Positions 1 through 15,950 of a DNA stretch of 64,000 bases are shown here, piece after piece (the first letter of the stretch is position 1; each line of letters begins with the position of its first letter). Position numbers and translations under genes: made by a program. Origin of the DNA: Atherix ibis (taxonomy: Eukaryota; Arthropoda; Insecta; Diptera; Athericidae); contig CATQJD010000111.1 of the NCBI GenBank assembly GCA_958298945.1, forward strand, positions 868,001 to 932,000, in the 5' to 3' direction. The notes beneath the pieces are model-generated. The model ran no database searches. It saw only the letters and a program-made list of their open reading frames with translations, and had not been told where the DNA came from.

Positions 1-229
1 TACTTCATATTCCTCTTAAACATACTACTTCATATTCCTCTTAAATATACTACTTCATATTCCTCTTAAACATACTACTTCAAATTCCTCTTAAATATAC
101 TACTTCATATTCTTCTTAAACATACTATTTCATATTCCTCTTAAATATACTACTTTATATTCCTCTTAAACATACTACCACATATTCCTCTTAAACAGAC
201 TACTACATATTTCTCTTAAACATACTACT

Positions 230-1015
230 TCATATTCCTCTTAAATATACTACTTCATATTCCTCTTAAACATACTACTTCATATTCCTCTTAAACATAC
301 TAATTCATACTCCTCTTAAACATACTACTTCATATTCCTCTTAAACATACTACTTCAGATTCCTCTTAAATATACTACTTCATTATCCTCTTAAATATAC
401 TACTTCATATTTCTCTTAAACATACTACTTTTTATTCCTTTTAAATATACTACTTCATATTACTTTTAAATATACTACTTCATATTCCTCTTAAGCATAC
501 TACTTCATATTCCTCTTAAATATACTACTTCGTATTACTCTTAAATATACTACTTCAAATTCCTCTTAAACATACTACTTCATATTCCTCTTAAACATTC
601 TACTTCATATTCCTGTTTAACATACTACTTCATATTCCTCTTAAACATACTACTTCATATTCCTCTAAAACATACTACTTCATATTCCGCTTAAATATAC
701 TACTGCATATTCCTCTTAAATATACTACTTCATATTCCTGTTAAATATACTACTTCATATTCCTCTTAAATATACTACTTCATATTCCTCTTAAACATAC
801 TACTTCATATTCCTCTTAAACATACTACTTCATACTCCTCTTAAACATACTACTTCATATTCCTCTTAAACATACTACTTCAGATTCCTCTTAAATATAC
901 TACTTCATTATCCTCTTAAATATACTACTTCATATTTCTCTGAAACATACTACTTCATATTCCTCTTAAATATACTACTTCATATTACTCTTAAATATAC
1001 TACTTCATATTCCTC
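230..1015 (+). repeat. 525-bp (21-unit) duplication within array 1
   Basis: The unit order around 306-490 recurs 525 bp later. Both copies have a unit with catactcc, then cagattcctc (near 356 and 881), then ttcattatcc (near 380 and 905), then catatttctc. The second copy carries private changes such as ctgaaa. This is a block of 21 units duplicated as one piece. The outer limits are approximate. Confidence 0.75.
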
Positions 1016-1839
1016 TTAAGCATACTGCTTCATATTCCTCTTAAACATACTACTTCATATTCCTCTTAAATATACTACTTCATATTTCTCTTAAAAATAC
1101 TACTTCATATTCTTCTTAAACATACTACTTCATATTCCTCTTAAACATACTACTTCATATTCCTCTTAAACATACTACTTCATATTCCTCTTAAACATAC
1201 TACTTCATATTCCTCTAAAACATACTACTTCATATTCCTCTTTAACATACTACTTCATATTCCCCTTAAATATACTACTTCATATTCCTCTTAAATATAC
1301 TACTTCATTATCCTCTTAAATATACTATTTCATATTCCTCTTAAACATATTACTTCATATTTCTCTTGAATATACTACTTCATATTCCTCTTAAACGTAC
1401 TACTTCATATTCCTCTTAAACATACTACTTCATATTTCTCTTAAATATACTACTTCATATTCCTCTTAAACATATTACTTCATATTTCTCTTAAACATAG
1501 TACTTCATATTCCTCTTAAATATACTACTTCATATTCCTCTTAAATATACTACTTCATATTCCTCTTAAATATACTACTTCATTTTCCTCTTAAACATAC
1601 TACTTCATATTTCTCTTAAACATACTACTTCATGTTCCCCTTAACTATACTACTTCAAATTACTCTTAAATATACTACTTCATATTCCTCTTAAACATAC
1701 TACTTCATATTCCTCTTAAACATACTACTTCATATTCCTGTTAAACATACTACTTCATATTCCTCTTAAACATACTACTTCATATTCCTCTAAAACATAC
1801 TACTTCATATTCCTCTAAAACATACTACTTCATATTCCT

Positions 1840-4800
1840 TTTAAATATACTACTTCATATTCCTCTTAAATATACTACTTCATTATCCTCTTAAATATAC
1901 TACTTCATATTCCTCTTAAACATATTACTTCATATTTCTCTTAAATATACTACTTTATATTCCTCTTAAATATACTACTTCATATTCCTCTTAAATATAC
2001 TACTTCATATTCCTTTTAAATATACTACTTCATTATCCTCTTAAATATACTACTTCATATTCCTATTAAACATATTACTTCATATTTCTCTTAAATATTC
2101 TACTTCATATTCCTCTTAAACATACTATTTCATATTCCTCTTAAACATACTACTTCATAAACCTCTTAAATATACAACTTCATATTTCTCTTAAATATAC
2201 TACTTCATGTTACTCTTAAATAATCTACTTCATATTCCTCTTAAACATACTACTTCATATTCCTCTTAAACATACTACTTCATATTCCTCTTAAACATAC
2301 TACTTCATATTCCTCTTAAATATACTATTTCATATTCCTCTTAAACATACTACTTCATATTCCTCTTAAATATACTACTTTATATTCCTCTTAAACATAC
2401 TACTTCATATTCCTCTTACACATACTACTTCATATTTCTCTTAAACATACTACTTCATATTCCACTTAAATATACTATTTCATATTCCTCTTAAATATAC
2501 TACTTCATATTCCTCTTAAACATACTACTTCATTATCCTCTTAAATATACTACTTCATTATCTTCTTAAATATACTACTTCATATTTCTCTTAAACATAC
2601 TACTTCATATTCCTCTTAAATATACTACTTCATATTACTCTTAAATATACTACTTCATATTCCTCTTAAGCATACTACTTCATATTCCTCTTAAACATAC
2701 TACTTCATATTCCTCTTAAATATACTACTTCATATTCCTCTTAAATATACTACTTCATATTCCTCTTAAACATACTACTTCATATTCCTCTTAAACATAC
2801 TACTTCATATTCCTCTTAAACATACTACTTCATAGTCCTCTTAAACATAATACTTCATATTCCTCTTACATATACTACTTCATATTCCTCTTAAACAACC
2901 TACTTCATATTCCTCTTAAATATACTACTTCATATTCCTCTTAAACATACTACTTCATATTCCTCTTAAATATACTACTTCATATTCCTCTTAAACATAC
3001 TACTTCATATTCCTCTTAAACATCCTACTTCATATTTCTCTTAAACATACTACTTCATATTCCTCTTAAATATACTACTTCGTATTACTCTTAAATATAC
3101 TACTTCATATTCCTCTTAAATATACTACTTCATATTCCTCTTAAATATACTACTTCGTATTACTCTTAAATATACTACTTCATATTCCTCTTAAACATAC
3201 TACTTCATATTCCTCTTAAACATATTACTTCATATTTCTCTTAAATATACTAATTCATATTCCTCTTAAACATACTATTTCATATTCCTCTTAAACATAC
3301 TACTTCATATTCCTCTTAAATATACTACTTCATATTCGTCTTAAATATACTACTTCATATTCCTCTTAAATATACTACTTCATTATCCTCTTAAATATAC
3401 TACTTCATATTCCCCTTAAACATATTACTTCATATTTCTCTTAAATATACTACTTTATATTCCTCTTAAATATACTACCTCATATTCCTCTTAAATATAC
3501 TACTTCATATTCCTCTTAAATATACTAATTCATTATCCTCTTAAATATACTACTTCATATTCCTATTAAACATATTACTTCATATTTCTCTTAAATATTC
3601 TACTTTATATTCCTCTTAAACATACTATTTCATATTCCTCTTAAACATACTACTTCATATACCTCTTAAATATACAACTTCATATTTCTCTTAAATATAC
3701 TACTTCATGTTACTCTTAAATATTCTACTTCATATTCCTCTTAAACATACTACTTCATATTCCTCTTAAACATACTACTTCATATTCCTCTTAAACATAC
3801 TACTTCATATTCATCTTAAATATACTATTTCATATTCCTCTTAAACATACTACTTCATATTCCTCTTAAATATACTACTTTATATTCCTATTAAACATAC
3901 TACTTCATATTCCTCTTACACATACTACTTCATATTTCTCTTAAACATACTACTTCATATTCCGCTTAAATATACTACTTCATATTCCTCTTAAATATAC
4001 TACTTCATATTCCTCTTAAACATACTACTTCATTATCCTCTTAAATATACTACTTCATTATCCTCTTAAATATACTACTTCATATTTCTCTTAAACATAC
4101 TACTTCATATTCCTCTTAAATATACTACTTCATATTACTCTTAAATATACTACTTCATATTCCTCTTAAGCATACTACTTCATATTCCTCTTAAACATAC
4201 TACTTCATATTCCTCTTAAATATACTACTTCATATTCCTCTTAAATATACTACTTCATATTCCTCTTAAACATACTACTTCATATTCCTCTTAAACATAC
4301 TACTTCATATTCCTCTTAAACATACTACTTCATATTCCTCTTAAACATACTACTTCATATTCCTCTTACATATACTACTTCGTATTCCTCTTAAACATAC
4401 TACTTCATATTCCTCTTTAATATACTACTTCATATTCCTCTTAAACATACTACTTCATATTCCTCTTAAATATACTACTTCATATTCCTCTTAAACATAC
4501 TACTTCATATTCCTCTTAAACATCCTACTTCATATTTCTCTTAAACATACTACTTCATATTCCTCTTAAATATACTACTTCGTATTACTCTTAAATATAC
4601 TACGTCATATTCCTCTTAAACATACTACTTCATATTCCTCTTAAACATTCTACTTCATATTCCTGTTTAACATACTACTTCATATTCCTCTTAAGCATAC
4701 TACTTCATATTCCTCTAAAACATACTACTTCATATTCCTCTTAAACATACTACTTCATATTCCTCTTAAATATACTATTTCATATTCCTCTTAAATATAC

Positions 4801-4840
4801 TACTTCATTATCCTCTTAAATATACTACTTCCTATTCGTC
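1840..4840 (+). repeat. 1500-bp (60-unit) higher-order repeat, two tandem copies
   Basis: Marker units line up at a spacing of exactly 1500 bp: cattatcctc at 1881 and 3381, acctcttaaatatacaactt at about 2161 and 3661, catgttactc shortly after each, catcctactt at 3021 and 4521, and cgtattactc at 3081 and 4581. The two copies differ by scattered substitutions, so the duplication is not brand new. A diverged third copy of the same unit order, including the tatacaactt and catgttt/catgtt markers, lies at about 24900-26400. Confidence 0.85.
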
Positions 4841-5099
4841 TTAAACATAATACTTCGTATTCCTCTTAAACATACTACTTCATATTCCTCTTAAATATAC
4901 TACTTCATATTACTCTTAAATATACTACTTCATATTCCTCTGAAACATACTATTTCATATTCCTCTTAAATACTCTACTTCATATTCCTCTTAAACATAC
5001 TACCACATATTCCTCTGAAACATACTACTTCATATTTCTCTTAAACATACTACTTCATATTCCTCTTAAATATACTACTTCATATTACTCTTAAATATA

Positions 5100-6530
5100 C
5101 TACTTCATATTCCTCTTAAACATACTACTTCATATTCCTCTTAAACATACTACTTCATATTCCTGTTAAACATACTACTTCATATTCCTCTTAAACATAC
5201 TACTTCATATTCCTCTAAAACATATTACTTCATATTCCTCTTAAACATACTACTTCATATTCCTGTTCAATATACTACTTCATATTCCTCTTAAATATAC
5301 TACTTCATTATCCTCTTAAATATACTACTTCATATTCCTCTTAAACATATGACTTCATATTTCTCTTAAATATACTACTTCATATTCCTCTTAAACATAT
5401 TATTTCATATTCCTCTTAAACATACTACTTCATATTCCTCTTAAATATACTACTTCATATTTCTCTTAAATATACTACTTCATATTCCTCTTAAATATAC
5501 TACCTCATATTCCTCTTAAACATACTTATTCATATTCCTCTTAAATATACTACCTCATGTTCCTCCTAAATATACTACTTCATATTCCTCTTAAATATAC
5601 TACTTCATATTCCTCTTAAACATACTACTTCATATTCCTCTTAAACATACTACTTTATACTCCTCTTAAACATACTACTTCATATTCCTCTTAAACATAC
5701 TACTTCATATTCCTCTTAAATATACTATTTCATTATCCTCTTAAATATACTTCTTCATATTTCTCTTAAACATACTACTTCATATTCCTCTTAAAAATAG
5801 TACTTCATATTACTCTTAAATATACTACTTCATATTCCTCTTAAACATACTACTTCATATTCCTGTTAAACATACTACTTCATATTCCTCTTAAACATAT
5901 TACTTCATATTCCTCTAAAACATACTACTTCATATTCCTCTTAAACATACTACTTCATATTCCTCTTCAATATACTACTTCATATTCCTCTTAAATATAC
6001 TACTTCATTATCCTCTTAAATATACTACTTGATATTCCTCTTAAACATATGACTTCATATTTCTCTTAAATATACTACTTCATATTCCTCTTAAACATAT
6101 TATTTCATATTCCTCTTAAACATACTACTTCATATTCCTCTTAAATATACTACTTCATATTTCTCTTAAATATACTACTTCATATTCCTCTTAAATATAC
6201 TACCTCATATTCCTCTTAAACATACTACTTCATATTCCTCTTAAATATACTACTTCATGTTCCTCCTAAATATACTACTTCATATTCCTCTTAAATATAC
6301 TACTTCATATTCCTCTTAAACATACTACTTCATATTCCTCTTAAACATACTACTTTATACTCCTCTTAAACATACTACTTCATATTCCTCTTAAACATAC
6401 TACTTCATATTCCTCTTAAATATACTACTTCATTATCCTCTTAAATATACTACTTCATATTTCTCTTAAACATACTACTTCATATTCCTCTTAAATATAG
6501 TACTTCATATTACTCTTAAATATACTACTT
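5100..6530 (+). repeat. 700-bp (28-unit) tandem duplication
   Basis: Marker variants repeat at exactly 700 bp: tcctgttaaa (5161 and 5861), tcctctaaaa (5211 and 5911), acatatgacttc (5345 and 6045), tcctcctaaa (5561 and 6261) and tactttatactcc (5651 and 6351). The copies carry private changes, for example catacttatt only near 5520 and gatattcctc only at 6031. The second copy, about 5950-6750, is the source or a relative of another copy displaced by 2525 bp at about 8480-9270. Confidence 0.85.
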
Positions 6531-6749
6531 CATATTCCTCTTAAGCATACTACTTCATATTCCTCTTAAACATACTATTTCATATTCCTCTTAAATATAC
6601 TACTTAATATTCGTCTTAAATATACTACTTCATATTCCTCTTAAACATACTACTTCGTATTCCTCTTAAACATACTACTTCATATTCCTCTTAAACATAC
6701 TATTTCATATTCCTCTTAAATATACTACTTAATAATCCTCTTAAATATA

Positions 6750-9700
6750 CTACTTCATATTCCTCTTAAACATACTACCACATATTCCTCTTAAACATAC
6801 TACTTCATATTTCTCTTAAACATACTACGTCATATTCCTCTTAAATATACTACTTCATATTACTCTTAAATATACTACTTCATATTCCTATTAAACATAC
6901 TACTTCATATTCCTCTTAAACATACTACTTCATATTCCTGTTAAACATACTACTTCATATTCCTCTTAAACATAATACTTTATATTCCTCCAAAATATAC
7001 TACTTCAAATTCCTATTAAACATACTACTTCATATTCCTCTTCAATATACTACTTCATATTCCTCTTAAATATACTACTTCATTATCCTCTTAAATATAC
7101 TACTTCATATTCCTCTTAAACATATGACTTCATATTTCTCTTAAATATACTACTTCATATTCCTCTTAAACATACTCTATCATATTCCTCTTAAACATAC
7201 TACTTCATATTCCTCTTAAATATACTACTTCACATTCTTCTTAAATATACTACTTCATATTCCTCTTAAATATACTACTTCATTATCCTCTTAAATATAC
7301 TACTTCATATTCCTCTTAAACATATTACTTCATATTTCTCTTAAATATATTACTTCATATTCCTCTTAAACATACTATTTCATATTCCTCTTAAACATAC
7401 TACTTCATATTCCTCTTAAATATACTACTTCATATTTCTCTTAAATATACTACTTCATATCCCTCTTAAATATACTACCTCATATTCCTCTTAAACATAC
7501 TACTTCATATTCCTCTTAAATATACTACTTCATGTTCCTCCTAAATATACTACTTCATATTCCTCTTAAATATACTACTTCATATTCCTCTTAAACATAC
7601 TACTTCATATTCCTCTTAAACATACTACTTTATACTCCTCTTAAACATACTACTTCATATTCCTCTTAAACATACTAATTCATATTCCTCTTAAATATAC
7701 TACTTCATTATGCTCTTAAATATACTACTTCATATTACTCTTAAATATACTACTTCATATTCCTCTTAAGCATACTACTTCATATTCCTCTTAAACATAC
7801 TATTTCATATTCCTCTTAAATATACTACTTAATATTCGTCTTAAATATACTACTTCATATTCCTCTTAAACATACTACTTCATATTCCTCTTAAACATAC
7901 TACTTCATATTCCTCTTAAACATACTACTTCATATTCCTCTTTAACATACTACTTCATATTCCCCTTAAATATACTACTTCATATTCCTCTTAAATATAC
8001 TACTTCATTATCCTCTTAAATATACTACTTCATATTACTCTTAAACATATTACTTCATATTTCTCTTAAATATACTACTTCATATTCCTCTTAAACATTC
8101 TATTTCATATTCCTCTTAAACATACTACTTCATATTCCTCTTTAATATACTACTTCATATTCCTCTTAAATAAACTACTTCATATTCCTCTTAAATATAC
8201 TACTTCATTATCCTCTTAAATATACTACTTCATATTCCCCTTAAACATATTACTTCATATTTCTCTTAAATATACTACTTTATATTCCTCTTAAACATAC
8301 TATTTCATATTCCTCTTAAACAAACTACTTCATATTCCTCTGAAATATATTACTTCATATTTCTCTTAAATATACTACTTCATATTATTCTAAAATATTC
8401 TACTTCATATTCCTCTTAAACATACTACTACATATTCCTCTTAAACATACTACTTAATATTCCTCTTAAACATACTACTTCATATTCCTCTTCAATATAC
8501 TACTTCATATTCCTCTTAAATATACTACTTCATTATCCTCTTAAATATACTACTTGATATTCCTCTTAAACATATGACTTCATATTTCTCTTAAATATAC
8601 TACTTCATATTCCTCTTAAACATATTATTTCATATTCCTCTTAAACATACTACTTCATATTCCTCTTAAATATACTACTTCATATTTCTCTTAAATATAC
8701 TACTTCATATTCCTCTTAAATATACTACCTCATATTCCTCTTAAACATACTACTTCATATTCCTCTTAAATATACTACTTCATGTTCCTCCTAAATATAC
8801 TACTTCATATTCCTCTTAAATATACTACTTCATATTCCTCTTAAACATACTACTTCATATTCCTCTTAAACATACTACTTTATACTCCTCTTAAACATAC
8901 TACTTCATATTCCTCTTAAACATACTACTTCATATTCCTCTTAAATATACTACTTCATTATCCTCTTAAATATACTACTTCATATTTCTCTTAAACATAC
9001 TACTTCATATTCCTCTTAAATATAGTACTTCATATTACTCTTAAATATACTACTTCATATTCCTCTTAAGCATACTACTTCATATTCCTCTTAAACATAC
9101 TATTTCATATTCCTCTTAAATATACTACTTAATATTCGTCTTAAATATACTACTTCATATTCCTCTTAAACATACTACTTCGTATTCCTCTTAAACATAC
9201 TACTTCATATTCCTCTTAAACATACTATTTCATATTCCTCTTTAACATACTAATTCATATTCCCCTTAAATATACTACTTCATATTCCTCTTAAATATAC
9301 TACTTCATTATCCTCTTAAATATACTACTTCATATTACTCTTAAACATATTACTTCATATTTCTCTTAAATATACTTCTTCATATTCCTCTTAAACATAC
9401 TATTTCATATTCCTCTTAAACATACTACTTCATATTCCTCTTAAATATACTACTTCATATTCCTCTTAAATATACTACTTCATATTCCTCTTAAATATAC
9501 TACTTCATATTCCTCTTAAACATACTACTTCATATTCCTCTTAAATATACTACTTCATATTCCTCTTAAACATACTACTTCATATTCCTCTTAAATATAC
9601 TACTTCATATTCCTCTTAAACATACTACCACATATTCCTCTTAAACATACTACTTCATATTTCTCTTAAACATACTACTTCATATTCCTCTTAAATATAC

Positions 9701-11340
9701 TACTTCATATTACTCTTAAATATACTACTTCATATTCCTCTTAAACATACTACTTCATATTCCTCTTAAACATACTACTTCATATTCCTGTTAAACATAC
9801 TACTTCATATTCCTCTTAAACATACTACTTCATATTCCTCTAAAACATACTACTTCAAATTCCTATTAAACATACTACTTCATATTCCTCTTCAATAAAC
9901 TACTTCATATTCCTCTTAAATATACTACTTCATTATCCTCTTAATTATACTACTTCATATTCCTCTTAAACATATGACTTTATATTTCTCTTAAATATAC
10001 TACTTCATGTTCCTCTTAAACATACTCTATCATATTCCTCTTAAACATACTACTTCATATTCCTCTTAAATATACTACTTCACATTCTTCTTAAATATAC
10101 TACTTCATATTCCTCTTAAATATACTACTTCATTATCCTCTTAAATATACTACTTCATATTCCTCTTAAACATATTACTTCATATTTCTCTTAAATATAC
10201 TACTTCATATTCCTCTTAAACATACTATTTCATATTCCTCTTAAACATACTACTTCATATTCCTCTTAAATATACTACTTCATATTTCTCTTAAATATAC
10301 TACTTCATATCCCTCTTAAATATACTACCTCATATTCCTCTTAAACATACTACTTCATATTCCTCTTAAATATACTACTTCATGTTCCTCCTAAATATAC
10401 TACTTCATATTCCTCTTAAATATACTACTTCATATTCCTCTTAAACATACTACTTCATATTCCTCTTAAACATACTACTTTATACTCCTCTTAAACATAC
10501 TACTTCATATTCCTCTTAAACATACTAATTCATATTCCTCTTAAATATACTACTTCATTATCCTCTTAAATATACTACTTCATATTACTCTTAAATATAC
10601 TACTTCATATTCCTCTTAAGCATACTACTTCATATTCCTCTTAAACATACTATTTCATATTCCTCTTAAATATACTACTTAATATTCGTCTTAAATATAC
10701 TACTTCATATTCCTCTTAAACATACTACTTCATATTCCTCTTAAACATACTACTTCATATTCCTCTTAAACATACTACTTCATATTCCTCTTTAACATAC
10801 TACTTCATATTCCCCTTAAATATACTACTTCATGTTCCTCTTAAATATACTACTTCATTATCCTATTAAATATACTACTTCATATTACTCTTAAACATAT
10901 TACTTCATATTTCTCTTAAATATACTACTTCATATTCCTCTTAAACATACTATTTCATATTCCTCTTAAACATACTACTTCATATTCCTCTTTAATATAC
11001 TACTTCATATTCCTCTTAAATAAACTACTTCATATTCCTCTTAAATATACTACTTCATTATCCTCTTAAATATACTACTTCATATTCCCCTTAAACATAT
11101 TACTTCATATTTCTCTTAAATATACTACTTCATATTCCTCTTAAACATACTATTTCATATTCCTCTTAAATAAACTACTTCATATTCCTCTGAAATATAT
11201 TACTTCATATTTCTCTTAAATATACTACTTCATATTATTCTAAAATATTCTACTTCATATTCCTCTTAAACATACTACTTCATATTCCTCTTAAACATAC
11301 TACTTAATATTCCTCTTAAACATACTACTTCATATTCCTC
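6750..11340 (+). repeat. 2850-bp (114-unit) displaced duplication
   Basis: The segment of about 6750-8490 reappears at about 9600-11340 with a constant offset of 2850 bp. Markers are catactacca (6771 and 9621), catactctat (7171 and 10021), cacattcttc (7231 and 10081), catattattctaaaatattc (8381 and 11231) and tacttaatat (8451 and 11301). The intervening 8490-9270 matches 5965-6745 at offset 2525. The region is therefore a mosaic of shuffled blocks rather than a single simple period. Confidence 0.82.
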
Positions 11341-12489
11341 TTAAATATACTACTTCATATTCTTCTTAAACATACTACTTCATATTCATCTTAAATATAC
11401 TACTTTATATTCCTCTTAAACATACTACTTCATATTCCTCTTAAATATACTACTTCATATTCCGCTTAAAATATACTACTTCATATTCCTCTGAAATATA
11501 CTACTTCATATTCCTCTTAAGCATACTACTTCATATTCCTCTTAAATATACTACTTCATATTCCTCTGAAATATACTACTTCATATTCCTCTTAAACATA
11601 CTACTTCATATTCCTCTTAAATATACTACTTCATTATCCTCTTAAATATACTACTTCATATTTGTCTTAAACATACTACTTCATATTCCTCTTAAATATA
11701 CTACTTCATATTACTCTTAAATATACTAGTTCATATTCCTCTTAAGCATACTACTTCATATTCCTGTTAAACATACTACTTCATATTCCTCTTAAATATA
11801 CTACTTCATATTCCCCTTAAATATACTACTTCATATTCCTCTTAAACATACTACTTCATATTCCTCTTAAACAAACTACTTCATATTCCTCTTAAACATA
11901 CTACTTCATATTCCTCTTAAATATACTACTTCATATTTCTCTTAAATATACTACTTCATATTCCTCTTAAACATACTACTTCATATTCCTCTTAAACATA
12001 CTACTTTATATTCCTGTTAAACATACTACTTCATATTCCTCTTAAACATACTACTTCATATTCCTCTAAAACATACTACTTCATATTCCTCTCAAACTAA
12101 CTACTTCATATTCCACTTAAACATACTACTTCATATTCCTCTTAAATATACTACTTCATATTCCTCTTAAACATACTACTTCATATTCCTCTTAAATATA
12201 CTACTTCATATTTCTCTTAAACATACTACTTCATATTCCTCCTAAATATACTACTTTATATTCCTCTTAAACATACTACCACATATTCCTCTTAAACATA
12301 CTACTTCATATTTCTCTTAAACATACTACTTCATATTCCTCTTAAATATACTACTTCATATTCCTCTTAAATATACTACTTCATATTCCTCTTAAACATA
12401 CTACTTCATATTCCTCTTAAACATACTACTTCATATTCCTCTTAAACATACTACTTCATATTCCTCGTAAACATACTACTTCATATTCC

Positions 12490-15400
12490 TCTTAAATATA
12501 CTACTTCATATTCCTCTTAAACATACTACTTCATATTCGTCTTAAATATACTACTTCATATTTCTCTTAAACATACTACTTCATATTCCTCTTAAATATA
12601 CTACTTCATATTCCTCTTCAACACACTACCACATATTCCTCTTAAACATACTACTTCATATTTCTCTTAAACATACTACTTCATATTCCTCTTAAATATA
12701 CTACTTCATATTACTCTTAAATATACTACTTCATATTCCTCTTAAACATACTACTTCATATTCCTCTTAAACATACTACTTTATATTCCTGTTAAACATA
12801 CTACTTCATATTCCTGTTAAACATACTACTTCATATTCCTCTAAAACATACTACTTCATATTCCTCTCAAACATACTACTTCATATTCCTCTTCAATATA
12901 CTACTTCATATTCCTCTTAAACATATGACTTTATATTTCTATTAAATATACTACTTCATATTCCTCTTAAACATACTCTTTCATATTCCTCTTAAACATA
13001 CTACTTCATATTCCTCTTAAATATACTACTTCATATTTCTCTTAAATATACTACTTCATATTCCTCTTAAATATACTACCTCATATTCCTCTTAAACATA
13101 CTACTTCATATTCCTCTTAAATATACTACTTCATGTTCCTCCTAAATATACTACTTCATATTCCTCTTAAATATACTACTTCATATTCCTCTTACACATA
13201 CTACTTCATATTCCTCTTAAACATACTACTTTATACTCCTCTTAAACATACTACTTCATATTCCTCTTTAACATACTACTTCATATTCCTCTTAAATATT
13301 CTACTTCTTTATCCTCTTAAATATACTACTTAATATTTCTCTTAAACATACTTCTTCATATTCCTCTTAAATATACTACTTCATATTACTCTTAAATATA
13401 CTACTTCATATTCCTCTTAAACATACTACTTCATATTCCTCTTAAATATACTACTTCAAATTTCTCTTAAACATACTACTTCATATTCCTCTTAAATATA
13501 CTACTTCATATTCCTCTTAAACATACTACCACATATTCCTCTTAAACATACTACTTCATATTTCTCTTAAATATACTACTTCATATTCCTCTTAAATATA
13601 CTACTTCATATTACTCTTAAATATACTATTTCATATTCCTCTTAAACATACTACTTCATATTCCTCTTAAACATACAACTTTATATTCCTTTTAAACATA
13701 CTACTTCATATTCCTTTTAAAGATACTACTTCATATTCCTCTAAAACATACTACTTGATATTCCTCTTAAACATACTACTTCATATTCCTCTTCAATATA
13801 CTACTTCATATTCCTCTTAAATATACTACTTATTTATCCTCTTAAATATACTACTTCATATTCCTCTTAAACATATGACTTTATATTTCTCTTAAATATA
13901 CTACTTCATATTCCTCTTAAACATACTCTTTCATATTCCTCTTAAACATACTACTTCATATTCCTCTTAAATATACTACTTCATATTCCTCTTAAATATA
14001 CTACTTCATATTCCTCTTAAATATACTACTTCATTATCCTCTTAAATATACTACTTCATATTCCTCTTAAACATATTACTTCATATTTCTCTTAAATATA
14101 CTACTTCATATTCCTATTAAATATACTACTTCATATTCCTCTTAAACATACTACTCCATATTCCTCTTAAATATACTACTTCATATTCCTCTTAAATATA
14201 CTACTTCATATTCCTCTTAAACATACTACTTCATATTCGTCTTAAATATACTACTTCATATTTCTCTTAAACATACTACTTCATATTCCTCTTAAATATA
14301 CTACTTCATATTCCTCTTCAACACACTACCACATATTCCTCTTAAACATACTACTTCATATTTCTCTTAAACATACTACTTCATATTCCTCTTAAATATA
14401 CTACTTCATATTACTCTTAAATATACTACTTCATATTCCTCTTAAACATACTACTTCATATTCCTCTTAAACATACTACTTTATATTCCTGTTAAACATA
14501 CTACTTCATATTCCTGTTAAACATACTACTTCATATTCCTCTAAAACATACTACTTCATATTCCTCTCAAACATACTACTTCATATTCCTCTTCAATATA
14601 CTACTTCATATTCCTCTTAAATATACTACTTCATTATCCTCTAAAATATACTACTTCATATTCCTCTTAAACATATGACTTTATATTTCTATTAAATATA
14701 CTACTTCATATTCCTCTTAAACATACTCTTTCATATTCCTCTTAAACATACTACTTCATATTCCTCTTAAATATACTACTTCATATTTCTCTTAAATATA
14801 CTACTTCATATTCCTCTTAAATATACTACCTCATATTCCTCTTAAACATACTACTTCATATTCCTCTTAAATATACTACTTCATGTTCCTCCTAAATATA
14901 CTACTTCATATTCCTCTTAAATATACTACTTCATATTCCTCTTACACATACTACTTCATATTCCTCTTAAACATACTACTTTATACTCCTCTTAAACATA
15001 CTACTTCATATTCCTCTTTAACATACTACTTCATATTCCTCTTAAATATTCTACTTCTTTATCCTCTTAAATATACTACTTCATATTTCTCTTAAACATA
15101 CTTCTTCATATTCCTCTTAAATATACTACTTCATATTACTCTTAAATATACTACTTCATATTCCTCTTAAACATACTACTTCATATTCCTCTTAAATATA
15201 CTACTTCAAATTTCTCTTAAACATACTACTTCATATTCCTCTTAAATATACTACTTCATATTCCTCTTAAACATACTACCACATATTCCTCTTAAACATA
15301 CTACTTCATATTTCTCTTAAATATACTACTTCATATTCCTCTTAAATATACTACTTCATATTACTCTTAAATATACTATTTCATATTCCTCTTAAACATA

Positions 15401-15950
15401 CTACTTCATATTCCTCTTAAACATACAACTTTATATTCCTTTTAAACATACTACTTCATATTCCTTTTAAAGATACTACTTCATATTCCTCTAAAACATA
15501 CTACTTGATATTCCTCTTAAACATACTACTTCATATTCCTCTTCAATATACTACTTCATATTCCTCTTAAATATACTACTTATTTATCCTCTTAAATATA
15601 CTACTTCATATTCCTCTTAAACATATGACTTTATATTTCTCTTAAATATACTACTTCATATTCCTCTTAAACATACTCTTTCATATTCCTCTTAAACATA
15701 CTACTTCATATTCCTCTTAAATATACTACTTCATATTCCTCTTAAATATACTACTTCATATTCCTCTTAAATATACTACTTCATTATCCTCTTAAATATA
15801 CTACTTCATATTCCTCTTAAACATATTACTTCATATTTCTCTTAAATATACTACTTCATATTCCTATTAAATATACTACTTCATATTCCTCTTAAACATA
15901 CTACTCCATATTCCTCTTAAATATACTACTTCATATTCCTCTTAAAAAAA
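12490..15950 (+). repeat. 1700/1750-bp tandem duplication, copies differing by two units
   Basis: Copy 1 (about 12490-14200) and copy 2 (about 14200-15950) share the same ordered variants, such as catattcgtc (12531 and 14231), ttcaacacactacc (12619 and 14319), acatacaact (13671 and 15421) and ctactccata (14151 and 15901). The offset is 1700 bp up to about 12900 and 1750 bp afterwards. The change occurs because copy 2 has two extra units near 14610-14660, where copy 1 runs directly into acatatgact. One 66-residue open frame and its 70-residue twin, at 13133 and 14883, exist only because of this duplication. Confidence 0.87.

Noticed and set aside
13133..13333. Open frames of 66-70 residues in the 25-bp array (MFLLNILL repeats)
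   Set aside because: They exist where several units happen to have lost the taa stop (cctaaa, cttaca, ctttaa changes). The peptide is a simple read-through of the repeat and was duplicated with the 1.7-kb block.
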